DNA of 64,000 nucleotides from Sceloporus undulatus (lineage: Eukaryota > Chordata > Lepidosauria > Squamata > Phrynosomatidae): NCBI RefSeq assembly GCF_019175285.1, contig NC_056527.1:116490476-116554475 (forward strand), read 5' to 3'. Shown in pieces: positions 54,750-63,667 of this stretch. The notes beneath the pieces were generated by a model. The model did not search any database. It was not told the origin of the DNA and saw nothing but the letters and a program-made list of their open reading frames with translations. How positions within the stretch are numbered: position 1 is the stretch's first letter; every line of letters starts with the position of its first letter. A program made the translations under genes and the position numbers.

Positions 54750-55110
54750 CCCCCCCCCCACCTTCCAACGAAAAGGACTTCTTTATCTCCACTTCTGCAT
54801 GCAAAGGATCCCACAGACACCACTGCATGCAGGGATTTCTTTCCCCACACTTCTGCATGTAATTACCATTGCATGTAATGATTCCCCCATTATCCTTGTA
54901 CGTAAAGGGTTTCTCCCACCGACCCACCGCCATTGTATGTAGTTCTCCCTACACACAAGGGGTCAGTTCTCCACACACACCTCCATTTATATATGCAATG
55001 ATTTCCCTCCCCACATCTTTGCATGCAAAGAATTTACCCCCCCCATTTTAAATGCAAAGGATTTCTGCTCCCCAAACCCTTTCTATGCAAAGGATCCCCC
55101 CACCAACCCC
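54750..55110 (+). repeat. Degenerate minisatellite ('tgcatgcaaaggatttc'), right of gap
   Basis: About nine units of 30-45 bases, each with a version of 'ttgcatgcaaaggatttctc' and a C-rich spacer (54,795; 54,850; 54,868; 54,897; 54,933; 55,010; 55,051; 55,085). Confidence 0.8.
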
Positions 55111-55114
55111 ACCA

Positions 55115-55295
55115 TCTTGGCTTGCAGTGGGTTTCCATTTGCCCCAGAGAAGGCACCCTGTCTCCTGTGGGGCAAGGAAGCTTCTGGGGCTGCTTGTGCA
55201 GAACAGGCCTCTGGGGGTTTGGAGAGAAATTAGATAGCTCAATCTCCTTCCCTCCCCTCTCCTTGATTCCTCCTGATTTGGGGAAGGGAAAGGAG
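55115..55295. other. No gene recognised
   Basis: Short unique-looking stretch. Confidence 0.4.
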
Positions 55296-55297
55296 CA

Positions 55298-55482
55298 GAG
55301 TACATCAGTATTTGACACCACTTTATTTGCCTTGGCTCTGTCCTGCGATGTATACTTTGGTGAGGCACCAGCACTCTTTGGCAGGGATGGCTAAAAACCT
55401 TGTGAAACTACAAATCCCAGGATCCTGCAGGATGGAGGTTTGTGTCAAACTGCATAATTCCTACAGTGCAGATGCAGCCCTC
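55298..55482 (-). mobile_element. MITE of the GGCTGCATCC family, right-truncated
   Basis: 'tttgacaccactttatttgc' faces 'gtgtcaaactgcataattcc', ending in 'acagtgcagatgcagccc', the inverse of the family end. Confidence 0.75.
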
Positions 55483-55484
55483 GT

Positions 55485-56195
55485 TACTTCCAGGGCTCAG
55501 GCAACTCTGTTCTTCCCTCCAAGTGAATGCTTCCTCAGAAGCAATAAGTTTAGGGTTCCTGTGTGCCCTCCCCAATTAAATGGTGCCACCCAAGAAAAAG
55601 CATCTCCTGTTCCCAGTCATACCAGCTGCCCTCCTTCCCCTGCAAGGTCTTCTTCCCCTGCCCTGCACAGCAGCTTTGCTCAAGTCCAGAAACTCTCCCT
55701 GAGAGCCCCTTCTTCTCCAAGCAGCCTCCCTTGCTGCCCAGTTCCTTCTGGGGCGCCTTCCTCTCCAATTCCCCATCCCAATTCCCCATCACCACCAGTT
55801 GCCTGCCAGCCTGAGACACACTGGCTCCTCTCTGGCCTGCAGCCTGAGAGCCATGGGGTTGTGTGTCACCCGAAAGGTATTTCCTTTCCTCTGTTCTCAA
55901 GGCCTGCTAGGCTCTCTGCGCAAAACAGCAAGTTCTTTGGAACCACACTTCTATCCCACAGACTCCAGCACAAATGGCAATGATGCCAGGAAGGGCTCAC
56001 AAGTGGTCCAGGCTTCTCAAACATCTCCCCCTCTCGCCAGCATCCACAGAAATGCAGGAGGTCTTCTTCTGCATATGGAGGATGCCCACATCCAGCCTCC
56101 ACTCTGCAGCCACACATTGTGGGGGTTGAGCTGTCATTATGGGGCAGAATGCTGTTGTCGACTGGTCAAGTTGCTTGACATGACAGTCCTATGAA
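55485..56195. other. No gene recognised; C-rich with a long open frame
   Basis: A plus-strand frame (55312-55983) is rich in S and P and begins inside the MITE, so I do not call it a gene. No named repeat from 55,490 to 56,195. Confidence 0.45.
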
Positions 56196-56197
56196 TG

Positions 56198-56580
56198 AAA
56201 GACCCTCCAAGCCCCCCTCTTATCAAAAGCTCTGCTCAGGTCTTGCAAACTCAGGACCATCGCCCTGTCTTCCTTAATTGAGTCAATCTACCTGCCATGC
56301 GCTCTTCCTCTTTTCCTCTTGCCTTCCGCTTTACCAAGCATCGCTGTATTTTCTAATGAGTCACGTCTTCACATGATACATCCAAAGCACCATCGTCTCA
56401 ATTTAGTCATGCTGGCTTCTAGGGAGAGTTCGGGCTTGATTTGTTCTCAAACCAACGCATCTATTTGTCTTTTCGGCATCCAGGGTATCTGCAGAATTCT
56501 CCTCTGGAACCATATTTTCAATGAGTTGATGCTCTTCTTACCCTCTTTCTTCACTGTCCAGCTTTTACATGGATGCCTCA
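56198..56580 (-). mobile_element. RTE/BovB-like LINE, 3' coding fragment
   Basis: The minus strand encodes pieces like KIWFQRRILQIPWMPKR, EQIKPELSLEASMTKLR and SLENTAMLGKAEGKRKRGR, DSIKEDRAMVLSLQDLSRA. They follow the order W-x-R-R-x-L-x-I-P-W-T… LEK-x-M-L-G-K-x-E-G-x-R-R-R-G-R… W-x-D-x-I at the end of BovB-type proteins. Several stops break it; an old copy. BovB is abundant in squamates. Confidence 0.72.
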
Positions 56581-56599
56581 GACTGGAATTTGTGCTGGT

Positions 56600-56834
56600 G
56601 GTGTAACAAACTACATAGTGGGCTTCCCCCAGCTAAATGCAATTTGGGAAGGTCCCTCTTTTGAATTACAGCTCCTAGAATCCCATCATACTTGGGGGAT
56701 TCTGGGAGTTGCAGACCCCAACGAAGCTTTTCTGAGTTTTGTGGGGTGCTTTAAAAAACAACAACAACAACAGCAATCCCAATGTATCACCTCAGTGCAG
56801 ATTTCCAAATAACATACACATGATGTACAACAAA
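56600..56834. other. Spacer just downstream of DNAH2
   Basis: A small palindrome ('cagctcctagaatcccatca' facing 'gggattctgggagttgcag') and a CAA run at 56758-56772. Confidence 0.5.
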
Positions 56835-56854
56835 TGTATTAAACAGAATAACTA

Positions 56855-56860
56855 TTTAAT
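56855..56860 (-). terminator. Candidate polyadenylation signal ATTAAA for DNAH2
   Basis: ATTAAA, the commonest variant of AATAAA, lies on the minus strand about 95 bases after the DNAH2 stop codon. No AATAAA is seen closer to the stop. If used, the 3' untranslated region would be about 120 bases. Confidence 0.5.
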
Positions 56861-56955
56861 TTTAACTAGAACAATAATGGGGAGCAGGAGGAAATAAACC
56901 AGAGAAAAGTGAAAATAGGAAAGTTTTTTTCCTGGTAGAAAGGGGAGGTTTATCT

Positions 56956-57110
56956 TCAGCTATCCAGACTCATCAGCAAGGCAGTGCCCCGTTTGATCCA
57001 GTGGTCGGAGGTCATTGTTCCAGACTGCAGGTCAACGCCAATGACGAAAGAGGGCCGCCCGGAAGTGCCAGCCCGGTTAGGGTAATAGTAGCAAGGGCAG
57101 GAGTACATCC
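56956..57110 (-). CDS. DNAH2: DNAH2 last coding exon with stop codon
   Basis: Acceptor gtctccag|GG, then MYSCPCYYYPNRAGTSGRPS, FVIGVDLQSGTMTSDHWIKR and GTALLMSLDS followed by TGA at 56956-56958. The C-P-(C/V)-Y-(Y/R) and D-H-W-x-x-R-G-x-A-L-L block is the extreme C terminus of axonemal heavy chains, so the protein end is complete. The 3' untranslated region is short. Confidence 0.94.
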
Positions 57111-60100
57111 CTGGAGACAGAGAAAACAAGGAGGGGCCCTCAGGCAGCGCCAGGGAAGGATGTGGCAGCTGCTGCTTGGCAGCAGAACTAAAGCACAGAG
57201 AAGGAATACAACTGTTTTTGGTCAGAATCTGGCCCAGAATTTCCCATGGACAAATGGCTTCTTGGAGCTTACAGAAGTACCTTCTTTGGATTATAACTCC
57301 TTTAATTTCCCATCCAGCACGGCTGGTGGAGAAAAGTTCCTTTAGTAGGTTACAACTCATTGTAGCCTACTACAGCAAGTCTTCCAAGATCTGCCTCCCC
57401 GACTTCAAAGCTGGGAGCATCACCCAGTGGTACCATGCCTGCCTGGCAAGTAGAACAGTCTGGATGATGGGATCAGGCCCCTGCCTGGCTGGTGTCTCTG
57501 GAGAGACCCATGTGGTACCAGTCATAAGAAAGAACATGAGCCAAAGCAGACCAATGCCTCCCTGTCTCCTCTCTTCCAGGCTACTCTACATCTTCCTCTC
57601 TTCCATTGCCGCTCTTCTTCTTGTACTCCACTGGTTTGAAGTGGATGGTGGGGATGGGGCAGACCAGCTGCATGGGCTCAGCTTCCATTAGGCAGGAGTT
57701 CTTCTTGTCCCAGCCGGCACCCTCCAGGTAGAGACCGCGGACCCAGACGCCCTCCTGAGGGTTGGGAAGTGGCAGGAGGGCAGGTGGGGTGGGAGGAGAG
57801 ACAGAAGGAGGAGGGCTGAAGTCTGGGCACAAGCTTCCAGACGTCCCAATCTATAACCCTCCACAAGAGAGGGAGCACACCTACCTTGGGTGGATACACC
57901 AGGTTGTTGTCATCTACAGTGGAGACAATGAATTCCCAAGAGAGTGTATCAACTGAGATCTAAAAGGAACAAAGTGAGGAGGAAAGTGAGATGCCTCCAC
58001 AATCCAGGGGTCCCCAGTACTCATGCTGAGAGTAGCCCACCCCGAAGCTCTCTATCCTTGAGAATACAAGTGCGCTGGCTCTCACCATTAGTCCTTCTTC
58101 CTACCTGCAGCCTGAACCACAAAGTCTGACTGTGAGGAATCACAGGCCTCAAGTTCCCTCACTCAGCCTCGCTTCTCCTTCCTGTCCCATCTCCGCAGCC
58201 GCACACACAGATCCCGTTTCAAGGTAATAGTAAAGAGACACGCAGGGCCCTTTGGCCCTGCTCCCCTCCCCATCAGCTTCTTCCTCAGACCATGGACTTA
58301 ATCACACTGAGGAATGTATCTTAATTTCAAATGAAAAGAAAGTGGGGCCAGAATGCATTTACGTGAATTCATTAGTTCAGCGAATTTACGTGAATTCGAA
58401 TTGCGTTCGAACTGGCTTCCCATTGCCCGCAAATAGCTTGCCATTGCCCCAAATTGCATGCGGTAGTCTATCACGCAATAACGTGAAACCCCATGATTGC
58501 GTTCAGACTGACTTCCCATTGCCTGAAATTGCAATGGTAGTCTATCACGCAATAACGTTAAACCTCATGATTGCGTTCAGATTGCCATTGGATTATACTT
58601 CCAATTTCCCTTGTCTGATAAACTCCCATTACAAACCTCTGGGGTTGTAGCAATGGGGACAGGGGCAAAGTAAAGATAGCACATCACCTACCGAAATAAG
58701 ACTTCTGCTCCCCCACTGAAATTTTCCTTCAGCACCCAAATTTATTGCATTGGAGAGAGTGAGACACAGATAACTGTAAATACCTAGAACTTTTCTGTTT
58801 GCTGTGTTTGCATTCTCTTGGTCACTCTGCCTGCCTCTTTCCTTTAGATGCCCCAAGCTGTATTTCTAAACACTCGAGTGAAGTTTTAAGTTACTGCAAT
58901 GCTAAAATTTGGGGTAATGAAGGAACGGGGTGGGGGTGGGGGGTGTAGAATTCCTATTTGGGGGAGTAATGTCCCCATTTTGCCCCACCCCATAACTAGA
59001 GCTCCCTCATCCACCCACCCCACTGCCCATTTCCTCGTAACATTTCCTACATTGTTCTGGCGAGCGGCAGCTTGCAACACAGTGGTCAGGAACCCAGTAG
59101 GAAACGTAAAACCAGAGAGCCAGAAAAGCACAGGAGGGTGAGTGGTATTTGCCCAGCGGGCAAACTGTTCCACGCGGAGGCCCAGGTCCCGGGTCCAGGC
59201 AGCTAGTGGCTTCTGGGATGGATAGGCCTGCAGGGGAAGGAAACAACTGGATGTGACAGACAACTTCAGCTAGACCCCTAAAGAAGGAAGGACTCCCCAT
59301 GCAGCCTTGCAAAACAAAAATCCAAAAAACCTCCGGCAAAGTTAAAAGGTGCTTCTCTCAAGACACCAGCCGTTTATTACTTGACAAGAACTGCTTCCTG
59401 TCTCCCCCAACTCCAGTGACTTGGAAAGGTTTGGTATGTAGCTGGTAAATCTTTTACCTCAGAAGTACAGCTTTTGAAATCCTTCTTTTCCCTCTGTGGG
59501 GGAACTTTTTACCTTAGAAGAGGTTTATGAATTATTTATGTTTCCCTAGTGGGAAATCTCTGTCTCAGAAGTAGAAGGTTGTGGAGGAGAGAAGGAGAAA
59601 GGGAAAACTAGTGGGCCCCAGAAGGGATTCTGCAAACCCCTCTTCTTAAACACAGATTGCCCCTGGGGCTAAAAAAAACCCAGGGAAAGTGTGTTGAGAA
59701 ACGAAAGAAGAACAGGAGTTGTTTCGCCTTACAAGGTTCCAGCAGCGCTGGTGGAAATGCCAGAGGCACCCTTTCCATCTGAAGAAGATGAACCTCCTGG
59801 AGTCTTTGGATTGGTCCCTTCGCCCTTCCTGTGTCCTGTCAGGTTTTACCTGGTAGCCAAGGGGAGAGCATGCCACCTCCACAGAAAGGGGAGGGAGAGA
59901 AGCAGCAGCTCTTAGGGCCTTACCCTCTCCCACATGGGGGGCACACGGGCATCAAATATGCAGTTGAAGATCTCCTCAAGGTCTGTTGACATGACCACCA
60001 GGCCTTGGATGCCCTTCTCCAGCTCTATCAGAGAGGAACTGCAGGGGCAGAAAAGAAGGAAGCGAGTCACACAAAGGGATGAGGCAAAAGTTACAGGGAT

Positions 60101-63100
60101 GCAGGCCAGAACTGGTTTCCTGCACAAGGCCAACTCAGGAAGGGGAAAGTGCCTCTGAGCATACAGAGAGTCTCTTTCTGCTACAGCATTTCCAGATAGG
60201 GAGTTCACTTTGTTCCACGGAAGAGAAAAGAGTGGCTCCATTTCTGCTGGCAGAGAACACCCTGCTCACCTCACTCTCTCTTTACAAGCAAGGAACAGGT
60301 CAAAACTGACTTTGGGGGAAGGCTGAGCCAATGTCAGTCCAAGGAAGCTGCATTCTAGGCTTGTGCCCTTTAGATGAGACCAAGAAACTCACAGCTCCAC
60401 ACACAGAAGAAAGAAGAGAGGCAAGGGTGGCATGGGCTGTGGCTGAAGTGTCCTTCCCCCCCTCACCTGATGACCTGCAGCAAAGAGTTGTAACGTTGGA
60501 TCTCCTGCAGCAAGACCACGTTCAGTGGGGAAGGGTCAGTGGAGAGGACCTTGCAGGTGCCCTCGTAGTCAATCTCCTCTGGGATCTTACTGCGCACATC
60601 AGCTGAGAGCTCCAGTACCTAACAGAGCAGGCAAGACCACATGCTGCATGAACAGGGACTCTTTCTCTATCTTTTCCAAAGCATAGGGAAGTTACTTTTT
60701 GGGCTACAACTTCCAGAATTACCAAGTGAGCATGCTCACTGACTATTGTGCTGGGTGGGGTATAAGAGCCTGGGAATTATAGCTTCCAAAGGTAACTTTG
60801 CGTTGTCCCAGAATGCTCAAAACTCAGCTGACAGAGGTGACCCTACCTACTCTGGGTTACCCACAGGTGATGGAAAATGCAGGGATAGTGAGGGCCATGA
60901 ATAAGGACCACATACCACTGATGTTTACATCTGGGACTGGGTGCTGTTTGACATCAGAACAGCAAGATTCAGTATCAGCCTTTGTAGGAGTGAAATCACA
61001 ACCCTAAGATATGCCTCTGAGGATGCACAGGGTCTATTGTCATCCCCAGTGTTGTGGGGCAAGACCTACCACTTCCCCCCTAGAAAGGTATGAGGCTTTC
61101 ACATAGGAGGCCTTGAGTCTTGGGACTTCTTGTTTTAGAAATGTGCTTCCTTCTGGGATGGCAAAAGGTCCTAATGCCACACTGACCCAGTCCTATTCTG
61201 CCCCTGGGGTTGGTACCTTATCTTCACGGCTCTGCCCAGGCACTCCAGTGGGTGTTGTCTGGGGCTGTAGAGAAAGCAGGGTTTCGAAAAGTGTTCTGGC
61301 TTCTGTGATTTGGGAGGCCACATCAGCATTGGGGTGCTGGCCAAAGGCCTCCGGGGCATCTATGCCAGGCAGTAGAGTGATGTATTCCTTGTAAGAGGCC
61401 AGGTTGCCATCCTTGGGGATGTAATAGGCATCCAGCGCAGAGAGTCTGCAGGTAAAGGCCAGTTTCACTGCCATCCATGAAGACTTTTCTTTCCACATTC
61501 TTCTGCCCCCAACTACACCACAGCATTCCTTCCCCATGTACACCCTTTATATACCAAATCTGAACTGCAAGGACACACCCTACCAAGGTATTCTCAGTGA
61601 CCATTCTCTAATGCTAGGCCTCTATAAAAAACAAGCACAGTACCAGGAAACCATTCTATAGTTGTAAAACAGCTGGAAAGGAAGATAAAGAGTCCCTGAG
61701 GGTTTCACCCTGAAGAAAAGGTAAAAGAGAAAGGACAGAAGTTTTTGCAAAGGAGAAAGGAACAAAGCAGAGAAGCAGAGCTCCTGTGCTTGACAGGACA
61801 AATGATCATCCTGCCTACCAGCTCTGAGGTGGATGAATTAATTTGTGGAAGAAGGACCATGTGGTTCCTAGGGCTGTGGACTCCATTTTCATCCCCATCC
61901 CAACCTTCTCTTGATCAAGAGAACAATCTCCTGATAACAGAACTAACAGGGAGAACAAGAGAAGAACTCCAGTTGTACAGCGCAACAGGGGAGAGATGAG
62001 CAAAGAATTTCAGACCTGAGTCTTGCCTTGGGCAAAGTGCGTTTGCAACCATACAAGGGAATGATCCTGTACTAACCTCTCCCCAATAAAGATTATCTTC
62101 TGAAGAAGGAATAATCTCTTCTCTACTCTGCTCCCTATCACTCACAAAAACAGACCCTGTTCCTGCTTTCTAGGAGCCTTCCTCCAGACCTCCGACGACC
62201 CCAGACTTTTGACAGAGCTCCCTCCACACTAACTTGTACAAAGGGGTGGCGATGCTTTGCTCGCAGAAGTAGTCGTTGATATAAGTGGTCAGGAGTCGGC
62301 GGTCCCAGTCACTTGTCATGTGGCCCCCGTAATTGACGCCTGCAATCAGGTATTTGAGGGCATCCCAGGGCGTCTCCTCGTACTCATCTAGGTTCTCAGA
62401 CACGTGGGAGGGAGGAGAAAAATCCATGCTAAATTCGAATCAGGTCTGCAGGAGATGGGGTGGGCAAAGTTGGTGGAGGTCCTCCAGGCAGCCTAGGAGC
62501 AGGCCTTATGGGCTGAGATGAATCCTTAGGGAGGACTGTGCAGATCTCTGGCAGTCTTTCACCCCCTTCCTCTGAGTGCTGTTTACTCAGGGAACAACAC
62601 CTAACTATGCTCCAACAACTCACTTGTCCAGCACCTGCCCACCTATCTTGCTGCCAGCCCCCCACCCCCCCAAATACTCATAACACTTGTTTGTGAATCA
62701 TATTCTCAAGTAGCGATGGACAAGGTACAGCTTGCTAACAGCATGTTGCCTGCAAATCCTCTTCTGCATCCCCTCTACTGGTCCTCCAAATTTTTATTTT
62801 TTAAAAAACCCTGATACTGATTTTTGTAACCAATATTCAGCAGCATTAAATGGAATATAGACTATATTCCTCATTTATTAGACTTGGTATTCTTTTTTAA
62901 TTTTAATGGCATTCTCTGTGCAGCTATAGTAGTGCTTAATGTATCATGCTTCATGACCTCACCAAGGACTGACTCCCACTGAAAGCATCCATGTAGCATT
63001 ATCAGGGCTTTCCCCTGTGACATCACATGGGGGTGTCCCTAGCCTCAGGTTTTAGCCTCTAACTCTCAGGACATGAGATAGTTCTGCCCTGACAACCCTC

Positions 63101-63667
63101 AAGGAGACTAATGTTGACTACACTGTTTTTAACTGTTTTAATGTTTGAAATTATATGTGTCATTCTTGTATATTATTGTTACTGCTGGGTTGTAATCCTG
63201 CCGCAATCCACCTGGGAGAGGCGGGGAAAATACTACTACTACTACTAATAATAATAATAATAATAATAATTATTATTATTATTATTATTAAGTGTCAGTT
63301 CCTGGAACAACAGACCACAGTTTGAAGGGCATTGTCTCTGGGCACACCAGAACCATTGTTGCGGGACCTGAGACTCTACAAGGGAGGATACAATCTGCCA
63401 ACACCCTGCCCTTTGCTTTCTTTGGCTGTCCCAAACTGCTCAGCATCCTCTCCTCCTCCCTCCCAATCACATCACCTCAAAGTCTGAATCATTGAAGTCA
63501 TAAATGATGTTCCAGCCCAACTGCAAGAACTTCTTGTGCTCCAGCAGAACACTGTGGAAGAAGCAGAGGGCAAAGAGTAGCTTCTTGTACTTGGTCAGCT
63601 TGGTGCAGCGGTTGAACTGGGGCTCCGTGATGAGTTGGTAGAGGCGCTTCATATTAGCTTTCAAGCC
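56956..63667 (-). CDS. DNAH2: Axonemal dynein heavy chain 2, 3' part of gene (nine C-terminal exons)
   Basis: Nine minus-strand exons (63476-63667, 62234-62394, 61217-61445, 60467-60618, 59924-60038, 59051-59227, 57885-57959, 57604-57754, 56956-57110) join in phase into about 470 residues ending at a TGA. Recognisable dynein blocks in order are KYKKLLFALCFFHSVLLE, TPWDALKYLIAGVNYGGH, DWDRRLLTTYINDYF, EAFGQHPNADVASQITEA, EELFxL-type helices, WLSGFTFPTGFLT, LEGAGWDKKNSCL and the final HWIKRGTALLMSLDS. These cover the lid after AAA6 and the C-terminal domain of the motor. The family is the force-generating ATPase of ciliary and flagellar arms; DNAH2 is an inner-arm heavy chain of about 4,400 residues, so roughly the last tenth is here. 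The assignment to DNAH2 rather than another axonemal heavy chain is from memory of the paralogues. The 5' part lies beyond the right edge. Confidence 0.9.
57604..57754 (-). CDS. DNAH2: DNAH2 penultimate exon, non-canonical donor
   Basis: 151 bases if it ends where phase and homology require. Phase 0 acceptor cctcag|GAG, then EGVWVRGLYLEGAGWDKKNS, CLMEAEPMQLVCPIPTIHFK and PVEYKKKSGN plus one base. G-V-x-(V/I)-x-G-L-(Y/F)-L-E-G-A-x-W-D is the dynein end signature. The last exon needs one base carried over, which puts the end at AAT G, but the next two intron bases read GA, not GT. A GC donor seven bases earlier (AGCG|gcaatg, exon end 57611) also keeps the frame and loses two residues. A canonical GT further on would give the wrong phase. 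Confidence 0.88.
57885..57959 (-). CDS. DNAH2: DNAH2 exon: short C-terminal exon
   Basis: 75 bases, 25 codons, phase 0: ISVDTLSWEFIVSTVDDNNL then VYPPK. The acceptor is ccttttag|ATC and the donor CCCAAG|gtaggtg. A second AG seven bases downstream (atctcag|TTG) would break the frame. The intron on its 5' side (57960-59050) carries a MITE at 58294-58633. Confidence 0.92.
58294..58633 (+). mobile_element. Palindromic MITE (GGAGTTCATCAC family), copy 3, in DNAH2 intron
   Basis: Ends GGACTTAATCACACTG and inverted GGAGTTTATCAGAC; CAT lies before and after. The inside carries tandem units starting 'ttgcgttc' at 58401, 58497 and 58571. Confidence 0.7.
59051..59227 (-). CDS. DNAH2: DNAH2 exon: C-terminal domain core
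   Basis: 177 bases, 59 codons, phase 0 at both ends (cctgcag|GCC and AACAAT|gtagga). Reads AYPSQKPLAAWTRDLGLRVE, QFARWANTTHPPVLFWLSGF, TFPTGFLTTVLQAAARQNN. W-L-S-(G/A)-F-x-F-P-x-(G/S)-F-L-T-x-x-L-Q-x-x-A-R is the strongest signature of dynein C-terminal domains, and the whole exon is intact. Confidence 0.95.
59924..60038 (-). CDS. DNAH2: DNAH2 exon: C-terminal domain
   Basis: 115 bases. The first base completes a serine codon, then SSLIELEKGIQGLVVMSTDL and EEIFNCIFDARVPPMWER. The acceptor is ccctgcag|TTCC and the donor AGAGG|gtaagg, phase 0. L-x-x-L-x-K-(A/G)-I-x-G-L-x-V-M-S and V-P-x-x-W are family hallmarks. The 696-base intron between this exon and the next has no recognisable repeat or gene. 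Confidence 0.93.
60467..60618 (-). CDS. DNAH2: DNAH2 exon: C-terminal domain, helical segment
   Basis: 152 bases, phase 0 at the acceptor (ctgttag|GTACTGG) and two bases over at the donor (ATCAG|gtgagg). Reads VLELSADVRSKIPEEIDYEG, TCKVLSTDPSPLNVVLLQEI and QRYNSLLQVI. The D-P-x-x-x-V-L-x-Q-E-x-x-R-(Y/F)-N-x-L-L pattern is the conserved helix of the dynein C-terminal domain. No breaks are seen. Confidence 0.93.
61217..61445 (-). CDS. DNAH2: DNAH2 exon: start of dynein C-terminal domain
   Basis: 229 bases. The first base completes the split lysine codon, then 76 codons follow: LSALDAYYIPKDGNLASYKE, YITLLPGIDAPEAFGQHPNA, DVASQITEARTLFETLLSLQ and PQTTPTGVPGQSREDK. The acceptor is cctgcag|A and the donor AAG|gtacca. 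The block Y-I-P-x-D-G, Y-x-x-Y-I, L-P, P-E-x-F-G-x-H-x-N-A opens the C-terminal domain in dynein heavy chains, and the two short runs FGQHPNADVASQITEA are among the best markers for DNAH2. The intron between this exon and the next one upstream is 788 bases and carries no recognisable gene. Confidence 0.93.
62234..62394 (-). CDS. DNAH2: DNAH2 exon: lid / start of C-terminal region, uncertain acceptor
   Basis: Codes for NLDEYEETPWDALKYLIAG, then VNYGGHMTSDWDRRLLTTYI and NDYFCEQSIATPLYK. The donor is TACAA|gttagtg, leaving a split codon that the next exon completes as lysine. The start is uncertain. Orthologues read V-S-E-N-L before the acidic run, and GTG TCT GAG AAC CTA is present at 62390-62403, but the base pair before GTG is AC rather than AG. 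I therefore give the nearest canonical acceptor (gag|AAC, phase 0), which would drop V-S-E. The segment between SENL and DEYEET also seems a few residues shorter than in mammals as I remember them. The ATG further upstream (M-D-F-S) is most likely intronic. Confidence 0.85.
63120..63291 (+). repeat. LINE 3'-end-like repeat with (ACT)n(AAT)n(ATT)n tail, in DNAH2 intron
   Basis: 'ttttaactgttttaatgttt' and 'cctgccgcaatccacctggg' resemble L2-type 3' ends. The tail goes from ACT units to AAT units (63246-63270) and then to ATT units (63271-63290), which pair with each other. Confidence 0.65.
63476..63667 (-). CDS. DNAH2: DNAH2 exon: lid region after AAA6
   Basis: 192 bases, 64 whole codons, phase 0 at both ends. 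The acceptor is a cag directly before GGC TTG AAA (G-L-K-A-N-M) and the donor is GAG|gtgatg. The peptide runs from GLKANMKRLYQLITEPQFNR through KLLFALCFFHSVLLEHKKF and GWNIIYDFNDSDFE, which is the well conserved AAA lid segment of axonemal dyneins that follows AAA6. No nucleotide-binding loop is expected here. It is the most upstream exon visible; the intron before it runs off the right edge. Confidence 0.92.

Noticed and set aside
53747-54933. Very long frames across 54.35-54.75 kb on both strands
   Set aside because: They consist mainly of the 400-N gap and minisatellite DNA.
54750-55110. CRISPR-like array of repeats and spacers
   Set aside because: Eukaryotic context, degenerate units, and variable spacers that are themselves C-rich repeats.
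55312-55983. 223-codon open frame rich in Ser and Pro, as a possible gene
   Set aside because: It starts inside a MITE, has no domain or conserved block, and its length fits C-rich sequence lacking TAA/TAG/TGA.
1-56800. KDM6B coding exons expected from mammalian synteny
   Set aside because: I looked on the minus strand for its N-terminal TPR-like and JmjC blocks and saw none.
59691-59915. A plus-strand exon (VEMPEAPFPSEEDEPPGVFG) in a DNAH2 intron
   Set aside because: Opposite strand to the gene, no splice sites in phase, no family.
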